Assembly: GCA_030760725.1 (NCBI GenBank)
Contig: JASWHV010000012.1
Span: 37,913,652 to 37,977,651 of the forward strand
Length of the DNA stretch: 64,000 nt
DNA from: Neostapfia colusana
Taxonomy: Eukaryota; Streptophyta; Magnoliopsida; Poales; Poaceae
Direction of reading: 5' to 3'
Shown in pieces: positions 43,704-56,908 of the stretch (within the stretch, counting starts at the first letter, position 1; the number at the start of each line of letters is the position of its first letter). A program made the position numbers and the translations under genes. The notes beneath the pieces are model-generated. The model was not told the DNA's origin. It worked only from the letters and a program-made list of their open reading frames with translations, and searched no databases.

Positions 43704-46487
43704 CTATTGAAATGCATATGCACATGTTTTATAGAATGTAATGGAAAGAAGTTATAGAATTAATCCCTTAGGAACAGAGGTTGTGTGGAAAAGCCAAGAA
43801 TGGCTTGGTTTGCCTCTGTTGTGCAAAGAAACAGAATTGATCTACTTGATTCTAATGTCTTAGCTATCTACTAACTACTTTCCCCTTAATGAACATATTA
43901 GATGAGCTGAAAAGATTTGAGTGCAACTGAGGAACAAGAACTCCAATGGCCTCAAAACTTTTACAGCAGGTTATATACTACCTAAGGATTTAACTTGCCA
44001 AGTTGCAGCTAATGTGGAGCCATATTGTATCCTCCATAATTCTCATAATGTCTCTTATGTATTTTCACATACACATAAGTATGAAGAATAAGAACAGTAA
44101 GTTCTATAGCTCAAGTTGGGCTGATAATTTACATGTGAGTTCCAGGCCACATAAAAGTAATCTGGTCCAAATTTCATCCCTTTTACTGGAGTAGTTCTTC
44201 CAGAACAATTCTTTAAGCATTTGTACTCAAAAGAATTAATTCTGAATTAATGTGCCTTTTCATGCAATTTTAAGTGAACTACCATTTCCAGTATGTCTCA
44301 GAGAGCTTGCCTAAATTTTCCTATGATTTTTGGAGCTATGGATTGCCCAGAATAGATTTTTGAAGTGGGAAACATTTTTCTGAAAATGTTTCTGGACTCT
44401 TTTGAACACAGTAGTTTGCATTTAGCAAATTCCTACTCAAATGATCTTCAAATGAGCTGAAAATTTGCTAGAAGGTCAACAATATGCTAAAGAATATTCT
44501 GGCAAAATTTGAGAATTTTGGATAAACCAAACTCTCTCAATAATTCTTTTTCAGAAAACCTTCAAAGAATTTTCCAGAATTATATATTGACTTTCATACA
44601 ATTCTGAGTTCATATTTGGATAGACCTCTGGAAAATGAATCCAACCCAATTGGAATCACTTAATTTGGAGGTTTCTACAAAGAGCTAGGATTTTCCAAAA
44701 TTTGAACCATCTCTGGAATTATTTTCTCCCACTAAAATTCGGCTGGTCCCACTGTTTAAACGCCAGCCACTCAGAATTCAGCCACACCGGGCCGCAGCAG
44801 TTTGGCGCGCAGCCACAACCGATCCCCGGGCCACGGCTGATCCCCGATTTAAAATTGAGTCGCTGACAAACGGGACCCACGGCTTTCTTCTACCTCCTGC
44901 CGCCCCTTCGCGCGCCCGCCGCCTAGCTCGCCGGCCCGACGTCAGAGCTCACCGGCTTGCCGTTTCCGGCCACCACCTGAGATAAAACTCGCCGCCAGGG
45001 GGTTATTTACGTCAAGGAACACGATGGTGGGGCGTTCTAGGGCTGCCGGCGACCGGAAGATAACTCGCAACGTGTGGCGGCCTCGGTTGCCCTTCGGCGC
45101 TGTCGGCCGTGGGTTCTAGCCCGCCAAACACTCCACCAATGAGCTCTACAGCATCAGTGGATGATTCCAAGGCTCGGCATGGCCCCCAAATGGCTCTGGA
45201 ACAGCTGCAAGCCGGTCGTCACCGTGCGCCCGATTTGGTCCACCAGAGAAGTGCTCGGTAGACCTCAAAATACGTCGCTCCAAAGGGTTTTCATGCGACG
45301 GATGCTCAAGAGAATATGATCGCCGGCTAGTACAGCTCCTACGTGCAAAGTTTGACGAGCTAAGAACGAATAGAAGTGGAGAATTTTGGATTCCCGTACC
45401 GGATGCTCGGGTTGAAGCCGCCGGAGCCAAATCCTGAAATTCGCCGTCACTAGCTCATGGCACGGCTTGAGCTTTGGGTGAGAGCAGCACAGTGGTCGTG
45501 CGCTATCGTCGCCGCCCTCACTTGGCTGTGAAAGCTCCTGTGGAGAGCTGTCCACGTGAAGCCGATCACCTATTTTCGTTGGGTTGCCGCGGTTGAGGTC
45601 GTTCACGTGGAAGGAGGCTGGAGCTTGTGAGTTTTTGGGTCGGGGAGGTGGAGACCGAGCTCGCGGCGATGTTTAGCAGCTCGGGGAGGGAAGGATGCGA
45701 GTGTGCCTCCGGTTTCCTACCGACCGAGAGGGCAGAGGGGCAGAACGGCTCGGTTCTGTGCGTGCGCTCGCGAGGAGAGGAAAACAATCCGTTCTTCGCT
45801 CGGCTGAGGAGGTGATAACGTCGAAAGAACCGCCTCTGGGCTCCTGAGCGTGGGACAACACAGCAAGAGGTGGCCTTGCCAGCCCTTGGTGGCACCTCGG
45901 TGGGAGAGCTGCTCGTGGGTGTTGAGTCACAGAGACAGGTCAATTGCTTCCTGTGTAAGTTTAATTTTTTTCCAGCTCACTGCCATGTGGGTCCCACCCC
46001 CACATTGTTTTCCCAAATATCTTCTCATGTTGATCCTCTTAATTCCCCAAAATTCCAAGTTTAAAAGGGTGGCTAGAATTTGAATTCTCCAAATTCAGTT
46101 TGAATTTGCTCGCCAAATTTGAATTTGTTGAAGTTTGCAAATTCTTCTCTTTACTCCTTTGAGCCCACCCTACAAATGAAAAGTTGGTGATAAAACTTTT
46201 CCCTATAAACCCAACTATATGGCTGCATGTTTATTCAAAGTTTTTGGGGTCACCACATGTGTGAACTTTGAATCTCAAATATGATTTTTAATATTACATG
46301 CAAAGAGGTATTTAACTCCTTATTGGATCAACACTTTCAAATAAAAATGTGAGCCTCATTTTGGATGGGCATCCATGTATTACTTTGCATGATGAAAAGT
46401 TTTAGCAAGTCCCATTTTTCATGTCTTTGCCACATATATGAACTCAAACCTTGGTTTTTATTCATACACATTTTTGGGACTTTTACA

Positions 46488-46504
46488 TTCCTCCCCCCTT
46501 AAAA
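46488..46504 (-). promoter_or_regulatory. Polypurine tract of element D
   Basis: Plus strand TTCCTCCCCCCTTAAAA directly follows the LTR; purine-rich on the minus strand. Confidence 0.8.
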
Positions 46505-46551
46505 GAATCTCGTCCTAAGATTACAAAAGAGAAACAAGACGGGAGAGGTAA

Positions 46552-49471
46552 TTACAAACTGTACAACGCTAAAGATTCCGGATAGTTGGTGCAGAGATAA
46601 CCTTCACTTTCCCACGTCGCCTCTTCCGCGGTATGATTACTCCACAGCACCTTGTAAAATTTGATCGTCCGGTTCCGGGTTACCCGGGTCTTTTCATCCA
46701 AAATCTGTACCGGTCGCTCAGTGTAGGTCAGGTCCGGTTTCAGTTCGTCGATTTCCTCGGTGCGAACAGCAGTGGTGAATTTGAGACACTTCCGCAGCTG
46801 TGATACATGAAATACATCATGAACACCCGCTAGACTTGCCGGTAATTCCAGCCAGTAGGCTACGGGTCCGCACTTCTCCGTGATAGCAAAAGGGCCAATA
46901 AAACGGGGAGCGAGCTTCCCCTTTACACCGAACCGGTGAATTCCCTTCATCGGGGATACACGAAGATACACGTGCTCTCTGACGTCAAAATGCAAAGGCC
47001 TACACCGTTGATCAGCGTAGCTCTTCTGTCGGGATTTGCGCAGCCTTCAAATTCTCTTGTATCAACCGAACTCGGTCTTCGGCTTCGTTCACAAGATCAA
47101 TCCCAAACAGAACTCTTTCGCCAGACTCACACCAATTCAGTGGTGTGCGACACTTCCGGCCGTAGAGAGCTTCATACGGTGCCATTTTAATACTCGCTTG
47201 ATAACTGTTGTTGTATGAAAACTCCGCCAGCGGTAGGTGATCGTCCCAATTCCTACCGTGGTGGATGGCACACGCTCTCAACATGTCCTCGAGCACTTGA
47301 TTCACCCTCTCAGTTTGTCCATCGGTTTGAGAGTGATATGCGGAGCTCCTAATCAGCTTGGTGCCCAACGAGGCATGCAGCTGCTCCCAAAAACGAGCAA
47401 CAAACAGCGCACCTCGATCTGAAATGATGGTCTTCGGGACACCATGTGAGCATATAATTCTGGAGATGAATAACTCCGCATATTTCCTTGCTCGATAATG
47501 AGTGTTCACCGGTACGAAATGAGCCGACTTTGTCAACCGGTCAACGATCACCCATATCGAGTCATGCTTCCGGGATGTGAGCGGTAATCCGACGATGAAG
47601 TCCATACTCACATCCTCCCATTTCCATGCTGGTATCTTCAAAGGTTGTAGCGGTCCGGCTTTCCGCATATGATCAGCCTTGACCCGTCTACACGTATCGC
47701 ATTCGGATACGTATTTGGCAATCTCCCTCTTCATCCTTGTCCACCAAAATTTCTGTTTCAAATCTTTGTACATCTTGTTACTTCCGGGATGAATGGAAAA
47801 CTTCGACAGGTGGGCTTCATCCAATATCTTCCTCCGGAGTTTCATATTACGCGGTACCACTATACGGTCGTTAAACCATATCGTATTGTTCTCATCCTTC
47901 CGGAAACATTTCACTTCTCCATTGTCTAGCCTTCTCCGTATGTGAGACATACCTTTGTCTCTTCTTTGAGCCTCAACAATCTCTTCACGGATTGTTGGAA
48001 AGAGCGCGAGATTGTAAAGCGTGCCATACAGAATGACACGGAGACTTGGTTCTTCAGCTTCCAACTCAGCAGCCGCCAAGTTGTGAACGTGGGCTTTCCG
48101 ACTAAGCGCGTCGGCAACCACGTTGGCTTTTCCCGGATGATAGTGGATCTCAATTTCATAATCTTTGATGAGCTCCAACCATCTCCGTTGTCTCATATTC
48201 AGCTCCTTCTGCGTGAAGATATACTTCAAATGGTCGGTGTAGAGGTGAACAACATTACCAAGTAGATAATGCCTCCACATCTTTAACGCCAACACCACTG
48301 CAGCAAGCTCGAGATCGTGAGTTGGGTAATGCTGCTCGTGGTTTCGCAGTTGACGAGACCCATAGGCGACTACACGCCCTTCTTACATCAGAACACAGCC
48401 GAGACCGATGCCGGATGCATCACAATATACATCAAATGGCTTCGTCGTGTCTGGCTGAGCAAGAACTGGAGCCGTTGTGAGATGTTTCACCAAATTTTTG
48501 AATGCGGCTTCACATGCTGCATTCCACATGTATTTAGTGCCCTTCTTCAGCAGCTCCGTCATTGGTTTAGCAATTTTTGAGAAGCTCGGAATGAACCTCC
48601 GATAATACCCCGCTAAACCTAGGAAGCTTCGGACCTCGTGGACTGATTTGGGCGATTCCCACTTCAGCACTTGTTCAATCTTGCTGGGGTCCATGGCAAA
48701 ACCTTCTGCTGAAATAATATGGCCTAGGAAAGGCACTTGATTAATCCAAAATTCGCACTTGCTGAACTTGGCATATAATTGGTGCTCCCGCAACCGTTGT
48801 AGCACGATACGCAGATGTTCAGCATGCTCTTCTTCAGATTTGGAGTAAACCAATATGTCGTCGATGAATACCATGACGAACTTGTCTAACTCTGGCATGA
48901 ACAGAGAATTCATCAAGTACATGAAGTGTGCCGGAGCGTTGGTTAACCCAAATGACATGACGAGGTACTCATAGAGCCCGTATCTCGTCGAGAAAGCTGT
49001 CTTTGGTATGTCCTCTGGTCGGATCTTGATTTGGTGATACCCCGACCGAAGATCCATCTTCGAAAATACCTTTGCACCCACAAGTTGATCGAACAGGATG
49101 TCGATGCGGGGCAAAGGATACTTGTTCTTGATCGTGACAGCATTTAGAGGACGGTAATCAACACATAGCCGTAGTGTTTCGTCCTTCTTCTTAACGAACA
49201 GCGCTGAGCAACCCCAAGGTGAAGAACTTGGCTGTATGAAACCCTTGCTCATGAGTTCATTCAGTTGCTCTTTCAACTCCGCTAGCTCGTTAGGTGCCAT
49301 CTTGTAAGGCCTTCGTGAGATAGACGTCGTTCCCGGCGCCAGTTCAATCTTGAACTCGACGTCCCGTTCGGGTGGCATACCCGGTAAATCATCGGGAAAT
49401 ACGTCGGGATAATCACATACCACCAGAATATCTTCAAGCTTAAGTGCTTCCGTGTGGTAGGCCTCTACCAT
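46552..49471 (-). pseudogene. pol: RT, RNase H, integrase and chromodomain-type end, element D
   Basis: Open frame 49471-48383 has RT (DDLPGMPPERDVEF, FSKMDLRSGYHQI, FIDDILVYSK) and the RNase H start YCDASGIGLGCVLM, then a stop where Gln is expected. It reopens through YTDHLKYIF (one short deletion against A), integrase HPGSNKMYKDL, CDTCRRV, MDFIVGLP, ISDRGALF and TDGQTERVNQ to about 47025. There a frame break occurs after FGIDLVNEAEDRV. The chromodomain-type end (FYKVLWSNHTAEEATWE) is open from 46995 to 46552. Confidence 0.85.
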
Positions 49472-49488
49472 ATCTGGATCTTCGCTGT

Positions 49489-51015
49489 CTAAAAAAGCGT
49501 GTGCTGTCCGTGAATCGGCGAGTCAATCTGGACAGTCCGGTTACCGATATTGAGAACGACACCGTGACGATTTAACCAAGACATCCCCAATATAATGTCT
49601 ATCTTCTGCCTATCCAACATAATCAGCGATGTTGGGTATATTTTTCCGCCCAAACACAAAGCTGCTCGGGACACAATCTGATTGGCAGAGATGTTTTCTC
49701 CCGGTGAACGTATGAGAAAACTCGTTGTGGGAGTATTGGTGGACAATTGATGCTGATCCACGCATATTTTACTGATAAAATTGTGGGTTGCACCAGAATC
49801 AAAAAGTATGAGCACGGGCACGTCTTTGAGAGTGAACATGCCTGCTAACACCGGTGCTCCCTCCGGGACATCCTCAATCGCCAGATGTTGCACACTCCCG
49901 GATTGCAATGCTGTTATGTTGACTTGAGTCGGTGGCGGCATACCACCTGACCATGATGGTTGTCTGGTGTTCAACAACTTCTCCCGGCATTCTTGCCTAA
50001 AATGCCCAGAACGGTGGCAAAACGGACATGGGGGTTTCCCTGGTTCTTCGTTGACTTGTGGTTGAGAAGTTGATGTACTTGGCTGCAGCAATGATGCAAC
50101 AGGTGTCATTCGTTGCTGCGGCAATGTTGTTGCTTCAAGACAAGACTCTTGAGCAGAAAATCTGTACGGAGTTGATCTTACTGGTGCTTGCCATATCTCA
50201 TCGGATGGTGTGTGATACACCACACGGTATTTACGAGGAACGACTGGTGTGTCTTCTTGCACACCCTCCCGGTCCCTCTTCTCTGCTTGACACTCAAGTG
50301 GCGCTTGTTCTTGCAGCAGAGCAGCACTGATCAACTCGGTGTAACTGCCTTGATTGAACAAAGCTAACTTCTCTTTTAGTATGGCACTCAAGCCATAGAA
50401 AAAATAGTCACACATTGCAGCTTTGCTCGTCGCATAAGCAGGAGAATATTTTGCCAGAATGTTGAATCGTCTGACATAATCGAGGACACTCATGTCCCCC
50501 TGCTTCAAGTTTCTGAATTCTTGCTGTTGGGCCTTAATAAAACCCATAGGAATGTGACGAGCACGGAATGCTTCACGAAATTCCATCCATTCCACTTGAT
50601 GGCCTTCCGGTACGGTGGCAAGATAAGCGAACCACCAATTTCCGGCGGCCCCATAGAGCTGTTGAGCTGCAAATAATGTCTTCTGATATTCGTCGCACTC
50701 AAACACTCCAAACTTGGACTCCATAACTCAAAGCCACTGATCAGCTTCCACTGGTTCATTGGCTTCCGTGAAAATTGGCAGTTGTGTCGCCAAGAAGTCC
50801 AAATAGGTGTTCCGAGGTGGAATGTCCTGTTGTGCACGTTGGAGTAAACCTTGTTGTACCAAGGCTTGGAGTAGTCTGGTGTTCTCTTGACTTGAATCGA
50901 CCATCTGAGCCATGACATCCGCCCATACCGTTGATGGCGGTGCCCCTGGTGGAGTCGGGTCATCACCGTCTCGGCGAGAACTTTCAGCCCTACTCGGAGA
51001 ATGAGTACGCACCAT
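49489..51015 (-). pseudogene. gag: gag and protease, element D
   Basis: Starts MVRTHSPSRAESS one base after an acceptor-like TTTGCTTTTTGCAG. A TGA at 50725-50727 replaces an expected CGA (WL-stop-VMESKFG). The gag core has AAGNWWFAYLATVPEGHQVE and FRARHIPMGFIKAQQQEF. The zinc knuckle is CPFCHRSGHFRQEC. Protease is LFDSGATHNFIS with SPGENISANQIV and ILGMSWLNRHG. A lost T in a T-run near 49490 ends the frame. Gag differs strongly from A and C, whereas pol is close. Confidence 0.85.
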
Positions 51016-52550
51016 ACTGCAAAAAGCAAATTTTTGAGGGAAGTCAAAACTTGATCTCAGCAGTATGTGAAAGTATGTAAAACATGAACATGCTAAAACT
51101 TTATAAAAGCATAACAAAATTTCACGTTTACACATCTTTCTAAAGCCAACATATTCAGTCCCTTATTCTGTACAGAACAGACCTTTCTGTACTTAACTCA
51201 GAATTTGATCCAGTTACTAGCATTTTCATAACTCAAGTCGAATACCAAAGTTAAAGTTAGCTTCAGTATCTTTCCATCGAGTACTCACATGCTTCTGGAT
51301 GATCCCTTCATCAGAAGTTATGATCATTCAAAGTCGACAGGATTTTCTGGATAAATTTTGCCAGCACCTCCTTTGTATGTGGCTGTTTTCATCACAGTTT
51401 TACATACAAATGGGGTACAATTCTGAACAAACTATGAACTACAAAATTGTTGCAAATTTGCTAACCTTTCCAACGGTGTATCATATGACCGTTAGAAATT
51501 TTTCTACAGACTGTGATGGCTAATTTACAGCAACAACCAGAGAAGTTTGCAGCTGCTCTGTTTTCTGAACAGTTTGCATTCATCTGGACATTCAACAAAG
51601 TTGGTGTCGGATTTGGCTCTGGAGTTCTACAGAAAAGTTGTAGAGAACTTAATAACCTTTCCAGAACAGTATCAAACACCTCCATTGGGTCAAGCTAATC
51701 AGAGTTACACTCTGTTAAAGCCCAGAAAATTTCTGTCTGAACAGAGCACTCTGTCTTTGAGATCAAAAGAAACCTAACAAGTCTCTTCTTTGAAACTTAG
51801 TTCAAATGAAGAGCTCAGTAACTAATATGTGCTTTATCACATCCATTTTTAGTTTGGAAGTTAGTCATGAATGATTTCTTCATAGGTAAGAATACTATCC
51901 AGTGTAGTACGGTGACGATGCACCGTAAGACATATGCCGGTACTACGTTGCCTCACCAAAGAAAAACTTAACCGGATTACACCGGCATATACGTATCCTT
52001 AGGTGGCACTAAAATGGTCACTCGCAAACGTGTTGTACACGCACTATGGTTTTCGTGGTTAGTACCTACATAAGTCACACTCAATCATTAGGTTCGGCTG
52101 CACACCGAATCCGGTATCCATACAGTTCGTACACCCGGTCGTCATCACTCGCCCAGGTGTTCTCAAGCCAAACACGCCTTGAGCTATGTGTTCACGTTAC
52201 TGACCACGTGACGGGATCTCCCAAATTGCACCACGCACGCTTGGGACAGACGCTGCTCGAATACCCCAAACGACATGAAGAGTCGTAGAGGATACTAAAG
52301 CGAGTCGGGTTACCTGCCACTCGTGAGGCTCCACCCTTCAGCTTGTGCGCACTGGTGGACAATGCTTACGTGCACTCCCCAAGACATAAACGTACCGAGA
52401 TGCACGGTTTTTCGACATAACAAATAAGTTAGGTTGCCACCTTCATAATATGTTAATAATAGTCCTTATGTGGGCCTAGTACCGTTATCTCACCATGTCC
52501 TAAGTTTTTGACATAATATGATGCTCAATCCGTGCTCTGTTCCCAACGCA
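51016..52550 (-). other. Leader of element D
   Basis: No ORF0 is present. The hairpin with TGTGCAG loop is at 52093-52109. An AT-rich part (51100-51850) resembles the AT-rich leader part of A. Short open frames are not supported. Confidence 0.6.
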
Positions 52551-52562
52551 GCTCTGATACCA
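52551..52562 (-). promoter_or_regulatory. Primer binding site of element D
   Basis: TGGTATCAGAGC on the minus strand, two bases after the LTR end TGTTACA. A second copy lies inside the LTR end itself (about 52569-52580). Confidence 0.85.
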
Positions 52563-52564
52563 TG

Positions 52565-55500
52565 TGTAACAGCTCTGATACCACGTTGTGGGGGACCATA
52601 GGACCTCGTTGGGTGGTGCCGTGTTATGCGGCACCCAACAGCACACGGGTCGATGAACACACATCGTATTACATAAATAGTTTAGCGGAAGCGTACAAGA
52701 ATGTTTTACAAATACTTATATCAGAGTAAACTACAGCGGAAGACTATCACTTTCACGACTCATATCTAAACTAGCAACAAAGAAACGGTCCAGCCTGCAG
52801 ACGTTTCTTACTAGCAACACGAAGATAATCTGCAGCGGCGAGGATGCTCTTTGAGTAAGCACTCATAGGTTCCCGAGTATCATCGGCATCCCTTCTCATA
52901 AGCATCGAGTCAATTACCTGCAAAACAACTCGGATAGCATCCGTGAGCATAACGCTCAGCAAGACTTAACCGTCACCCTAAACATGAAACTCTAGGTGAG
53001 GTTATGAACCTAAAATAGGATGGCATAAGCATAATTAAACTCGCCTAAAAGTGAATCCTTACTTCCAGGTATTAAGTGCAGCATTTTAAGTAACCTTGGG
53101 CACGCCACATCGGGAGTCCACAATCAAACAAGAAACGCTTTCCCCCGATGTAAATTGCTCATGGCGTAAAAGAATCGAGTTTGCACTAGCCTATTCATCA
53201 AGATCCAATACAAAACTAGTATAATATTTCACATCAATATGATTAGTTCCTTTCTCATGCAAGTTCTTACTACGTCACGACTGTGAGAACAAGTATGCTC
53301 GGTCCATTCTGCGAGCGACGGTGATTCGAATCAATAACACCCGGACTACACGACACGTACGCCCGTACTCGATGTTGCCTACAACAACCATCACTGACGT
53401 CGTACGTGGCAGCCTTTCCCCCGTTTCACCCCGCTGAATCGATCAAGTTGCCCCGTACAGTAGTCACTCATGGTGCACCTGCCAACGTGAGATGTCATGA
53501 GAATGTTCCCCACATACTGCACACCGGCCGTCCGCCTGAGGCGACCTGAAGAGTCCCAACGACAGCTTCCCGAGGTGCATCGGTTTACTCGGTCCCATAT
53601 AGCCAGCATGAGTCTGGTACACAACTCAAAAATGTTCAACAGGGCCGCATATGGATTGGTCCTTGACCGACACGGACAGGTCTATAGCACCCAGGCCCCT
53701 ATGTCCTGCTGCCCCTGCAACCTTCCGGCCTCAACTTTAACTTGCTAATTCATTCATGAACCAATCCCGTATGCCCCTGTTGTTCCTAAATCTGCTAGTA
53801 GCATCTCACTACTCGACTTCTACCGAACCGTACTTAAGCATGGCAGTTCTACACGGTGAAAGACACCTACCCAATACTCCATGGTTCATTTGACTATGCA
53901 AGAGGAGTATCAAACAATAGACCTAATGCACAGTTCATCTCTTAACCGAAAGTGAATACAAAAGGAAAACTTAACAGCTGTTAAATGCAAACCGGAGCTT
54001 GCCTGTTTTGCAGGGTAGTCGTATATATTCAGTTAGTATCCTTGCTGATCCGCCCTTGATTCTCCGGGGCTTGATACACTTCAATGAATCACTCCTTTGA
54101 ATCCCCTTCGTTGTGGTTCCTATTGAAATGCATATGCACATGTTTTATAGAATGTAATGGAAAGAAGTTATAGAATTAATCCCTTAGGAACAAAGGTTGT
54201 GTGGAAAAGCCAAGAATGGCTTGATTTGCCTCTGTTGTGCAAAGAAACAGAATTGATCTACTTGATTCTAATGTCTTAGCTATCTACTAACTACTTTCCC
54301 CTTAATGAACATATTAGATGAGCTGAAAAGATTTGAGTGCAACTGAGGAACAAGAACTCCAATGGCCTCAAAACTTTTACAGCAGGTTATATACTACCTA
54401 AGGATTTAACTTGCCAAATTGCAGCTAATGTGGAGTCATATTGTATCCTCCATAATTCTCATAATGTCTCTTATGTATTTTCACATACACATAAGTATGG
54501 AGAATAAGAACAGTAAGTTCTATAGCTCAACTTGGGCTGATAATTTACATGTGATTTCCAGGCCACATAAAAGTAATCTGGTCCAAATTTCAGCCCTTTT
54601 ACTGGAGTAGTTCTTCCAGAACAATTCTTTAAGCATTTGTACTCAAAAGAATTAATTCTGAATTAATGTGCATTTTCATGCAATTTTAAGTGAACTACCA
54701 TTTCCAGAATGTCTCAGAGAGCTTGCCTAAATTTTCCTATGATTTTTGGAGCTATGGATTGCCCATAATAGATTTTTGAAGTGGGAAACATTTTTCTGAA
54801 AATGTTTCTGGACTCTTTTGAACACAGTAGTTTGCATTTAGCAAATTCATACTCAAATGATCTTCAAATGAGCTGAAAATTTGCTATAAGGTCAACAATA
54901 TGCTAAAGAATATTCTGGCAAAATTTGATGATTTTTGGATAAACCAAACTCTCTCAATAATTCTTTTTCAGAAAACCTTCAAAGAATTTTCCAGAACTAT
55001 ATATTGACTTTCATACAATTCTGAGTTCATATTTGGATAGACCCCCAAAAAATGAATCCAACCCAATTGGAATCACTTAATTTGGAGGTTTCTACAAAGA
55101 GCTAGGATTTTCCAAAGTTTGAACCATCTCTGGAATTATTTTCTCCCACTAAAATTCGGCTGGTCCCACTGTTTAAACGCCAGCCACTCAGAATTCAGCC
55201 ACACCGGGCCGCAGAAGTTTGGCGCGCAGCCACAACCGATCCCTGGGCCACGGCTGATCCCCGATTTAAAATTGAGTCGCTGACAAACGGGACCCACGGC
55301 TTTCTTCTACCTCCCGCCGCCCCTTCGCGCGCCCGCCGCCCAGCTCGCCGGCCCGACTTCAGAGCTCGCTGGCTTGCCGTTTCCAGCCACCGCCTGAGCT
55401 AAAACTCGCCGCCAGGGGGTTATTGACGTCAAGGAACACGATGGTGGGGCGTTCTAGGGCTGCCGGCGACCGGAAGATAGCTCGCGACGTGTGGCGGCCT

Positions 55501-56903
55501 CGGTTGCCCTTCGGCGCTGTCGGCCGTGGGTTCTAGTCCGCCAAACACTCCACCAATGAGCTCTACAGCATCATTGGATGATCGCAAGGCTCGGCATGGC
55601 CTCCAAATGGCTCTGGAACAGCCGCAAGCCGGTCGTCACCATGCGCCCGATTTGGTCCGCTAGAGAAGTGCTCGGTAGACCTCAAAATACGTCGCTCCAA
55701 AGGGTTTTCATGCGATGGATGCTCAAGAGAATATGATCGCCGGCTAGTCCAGCTCCTACGTGCAAAGTTTGACGAGCTAAGAACGAATAGAATTGGAGAA
55801 TTTTGGATTCCCGTACCGGATGCTCGGGTTGAAGCCGCCGGAGCCAAATCCCGAAATTCGCCGTCACTAGCTCATGGCACGGCTTGAGCTTTGGGTGAGA
55901 GCAGCACAGTGGCCGTGCGCTCTCATTGCCGCCCTCACTTGGCCGTGAAAGCTCCTGTGGAGAGCTGTCCACGTGAAGCCGATCACCTATTTTCGTTGGG
56001 TTGCCGCGGTTGAGGTCGTTCACGTGGAAGGAGGCCGGAGCTTGCGAGTTTTTGGGTCGGGGAGGTGGAGGCCGAGCTCGCGGCGATGTTTAGCAGCTCG
56101 GGGAGGGAAGGATGCGAGTGTGCCTTCGGTTTCCGACTGACCGAGAGGGCGGAGGGGCAGAACGGCTCGGTTCTGTGCGTGCGCTCGCGAGGAGAGGAAA
56201 ACAATCCGGTCTTCGCTCGGCTGAGGAGGTGATAACGCCGAAAGAACCGCCTCTCGGCTCCTGAGCTTGGGAGAACACAGCAAGAGGTGGCCTTGCCAGC
56301 CCTCGGTGGCACCCCGGTAGGAGAGCTGCTCGTGGGTGTTGAATCACAGAGACAGGTCAACTGCTTCCAGTGTAAGTTTAATTTTTTTCCAGCTCACTGC
56401 CATGTGGGTCCCACCCCACATTGTTTTCCCAAATATCTTCTCATGCTGATCCTCTTAATTCCCCAAAATTCTGAGTTTAAAAGGGTGGCTAGAATTTGAA
56501 TTCTCCAAATTCAGTTTGAATTTGCTTGCAAAATTTGAATTTGTTGAAGTTTGCAAATTCTTCTCTTTACTCCTTTTGAGCCCACCCTACAAATGAAAAG
56601 TTGGTGATAAAACTTTTCCCTATAAACCCAACTATATGGCTGCATGTTTATTCAGAGTTTTTGGGTCACCACATGTGTGAACTTTGAATCTCAAATATGA
56701 TTTTTAATCTTACATGCAAAGAGGTATTTAACTCCTTATTGGTTCAACACATTGAAATAAAAATGTGAGCCTCATTTTGGATGGTCATCCATGTATTACT
56801 TTGCATGAAGAAAAGTTTTAGCAAGTCCCATTTTTCATGTCTTTGCCACACATATGAACTCAAACCTTGGTTTTTATTCATACACATTTTTGGGACTTTT
56901 ACA
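52565..56903 (-). repeat. 5' LTR of element D
   Basis: Plus strand TGTAACAGCTCTG...CTTTTACA, matching 42146-46487. In element sense its end includes a Met-type primer site. Carries the hairpin 53107-53151 and exon-like block 54003-54119, both as in the 3' LTR. Confidence 0.9.
53107..53151 (-). ncRNA. Conserved LTR hairpin (D 5' LTR)
   Basis: ACATCGGG...CCCGATGT, loop with GCGTTTCTTGTTTGATTG. Confidence 0.5.
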
Positions 56904-56908
56904 TGATT

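Larger units (their letters stand above)
42146..46487 (-). repeat. 3' LTR of element D
   Basis: Its left end, set by the tgatt duplication, is TGTAACAGCTCTGATACC on the plus strand. In element sense the LTR therefore ends ...GTGGTATCAGAGCTGTTACA, including a Met-type primer site. Right end CTTTTACA. Contains the hairpin (42688-42732), an exon-like block (43587-43703) and the 16-mer (45219). Confidence 0.9.
42146..56903 (-). mobile_element. Element D: complete minus-strand Tekay-type element in C gag
   Basis: Both LTRs, primer site, leader, gag-protease, RT-RNase H-integrase-chromodomain and polypurine tract are present over 14.76 kb, flanked by tgatt (42141-42145, 56904-56908). The LTRs (4342 and 4339 bp) are very similar. 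D has no ORF0: gag starts about 1.5 kb after the primer site with only degenerate leader before it. Lesions: TGA in gag near 50726, frame slip near 49487, stop near 48382, frame break near 47025. Confidence 0.9.
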
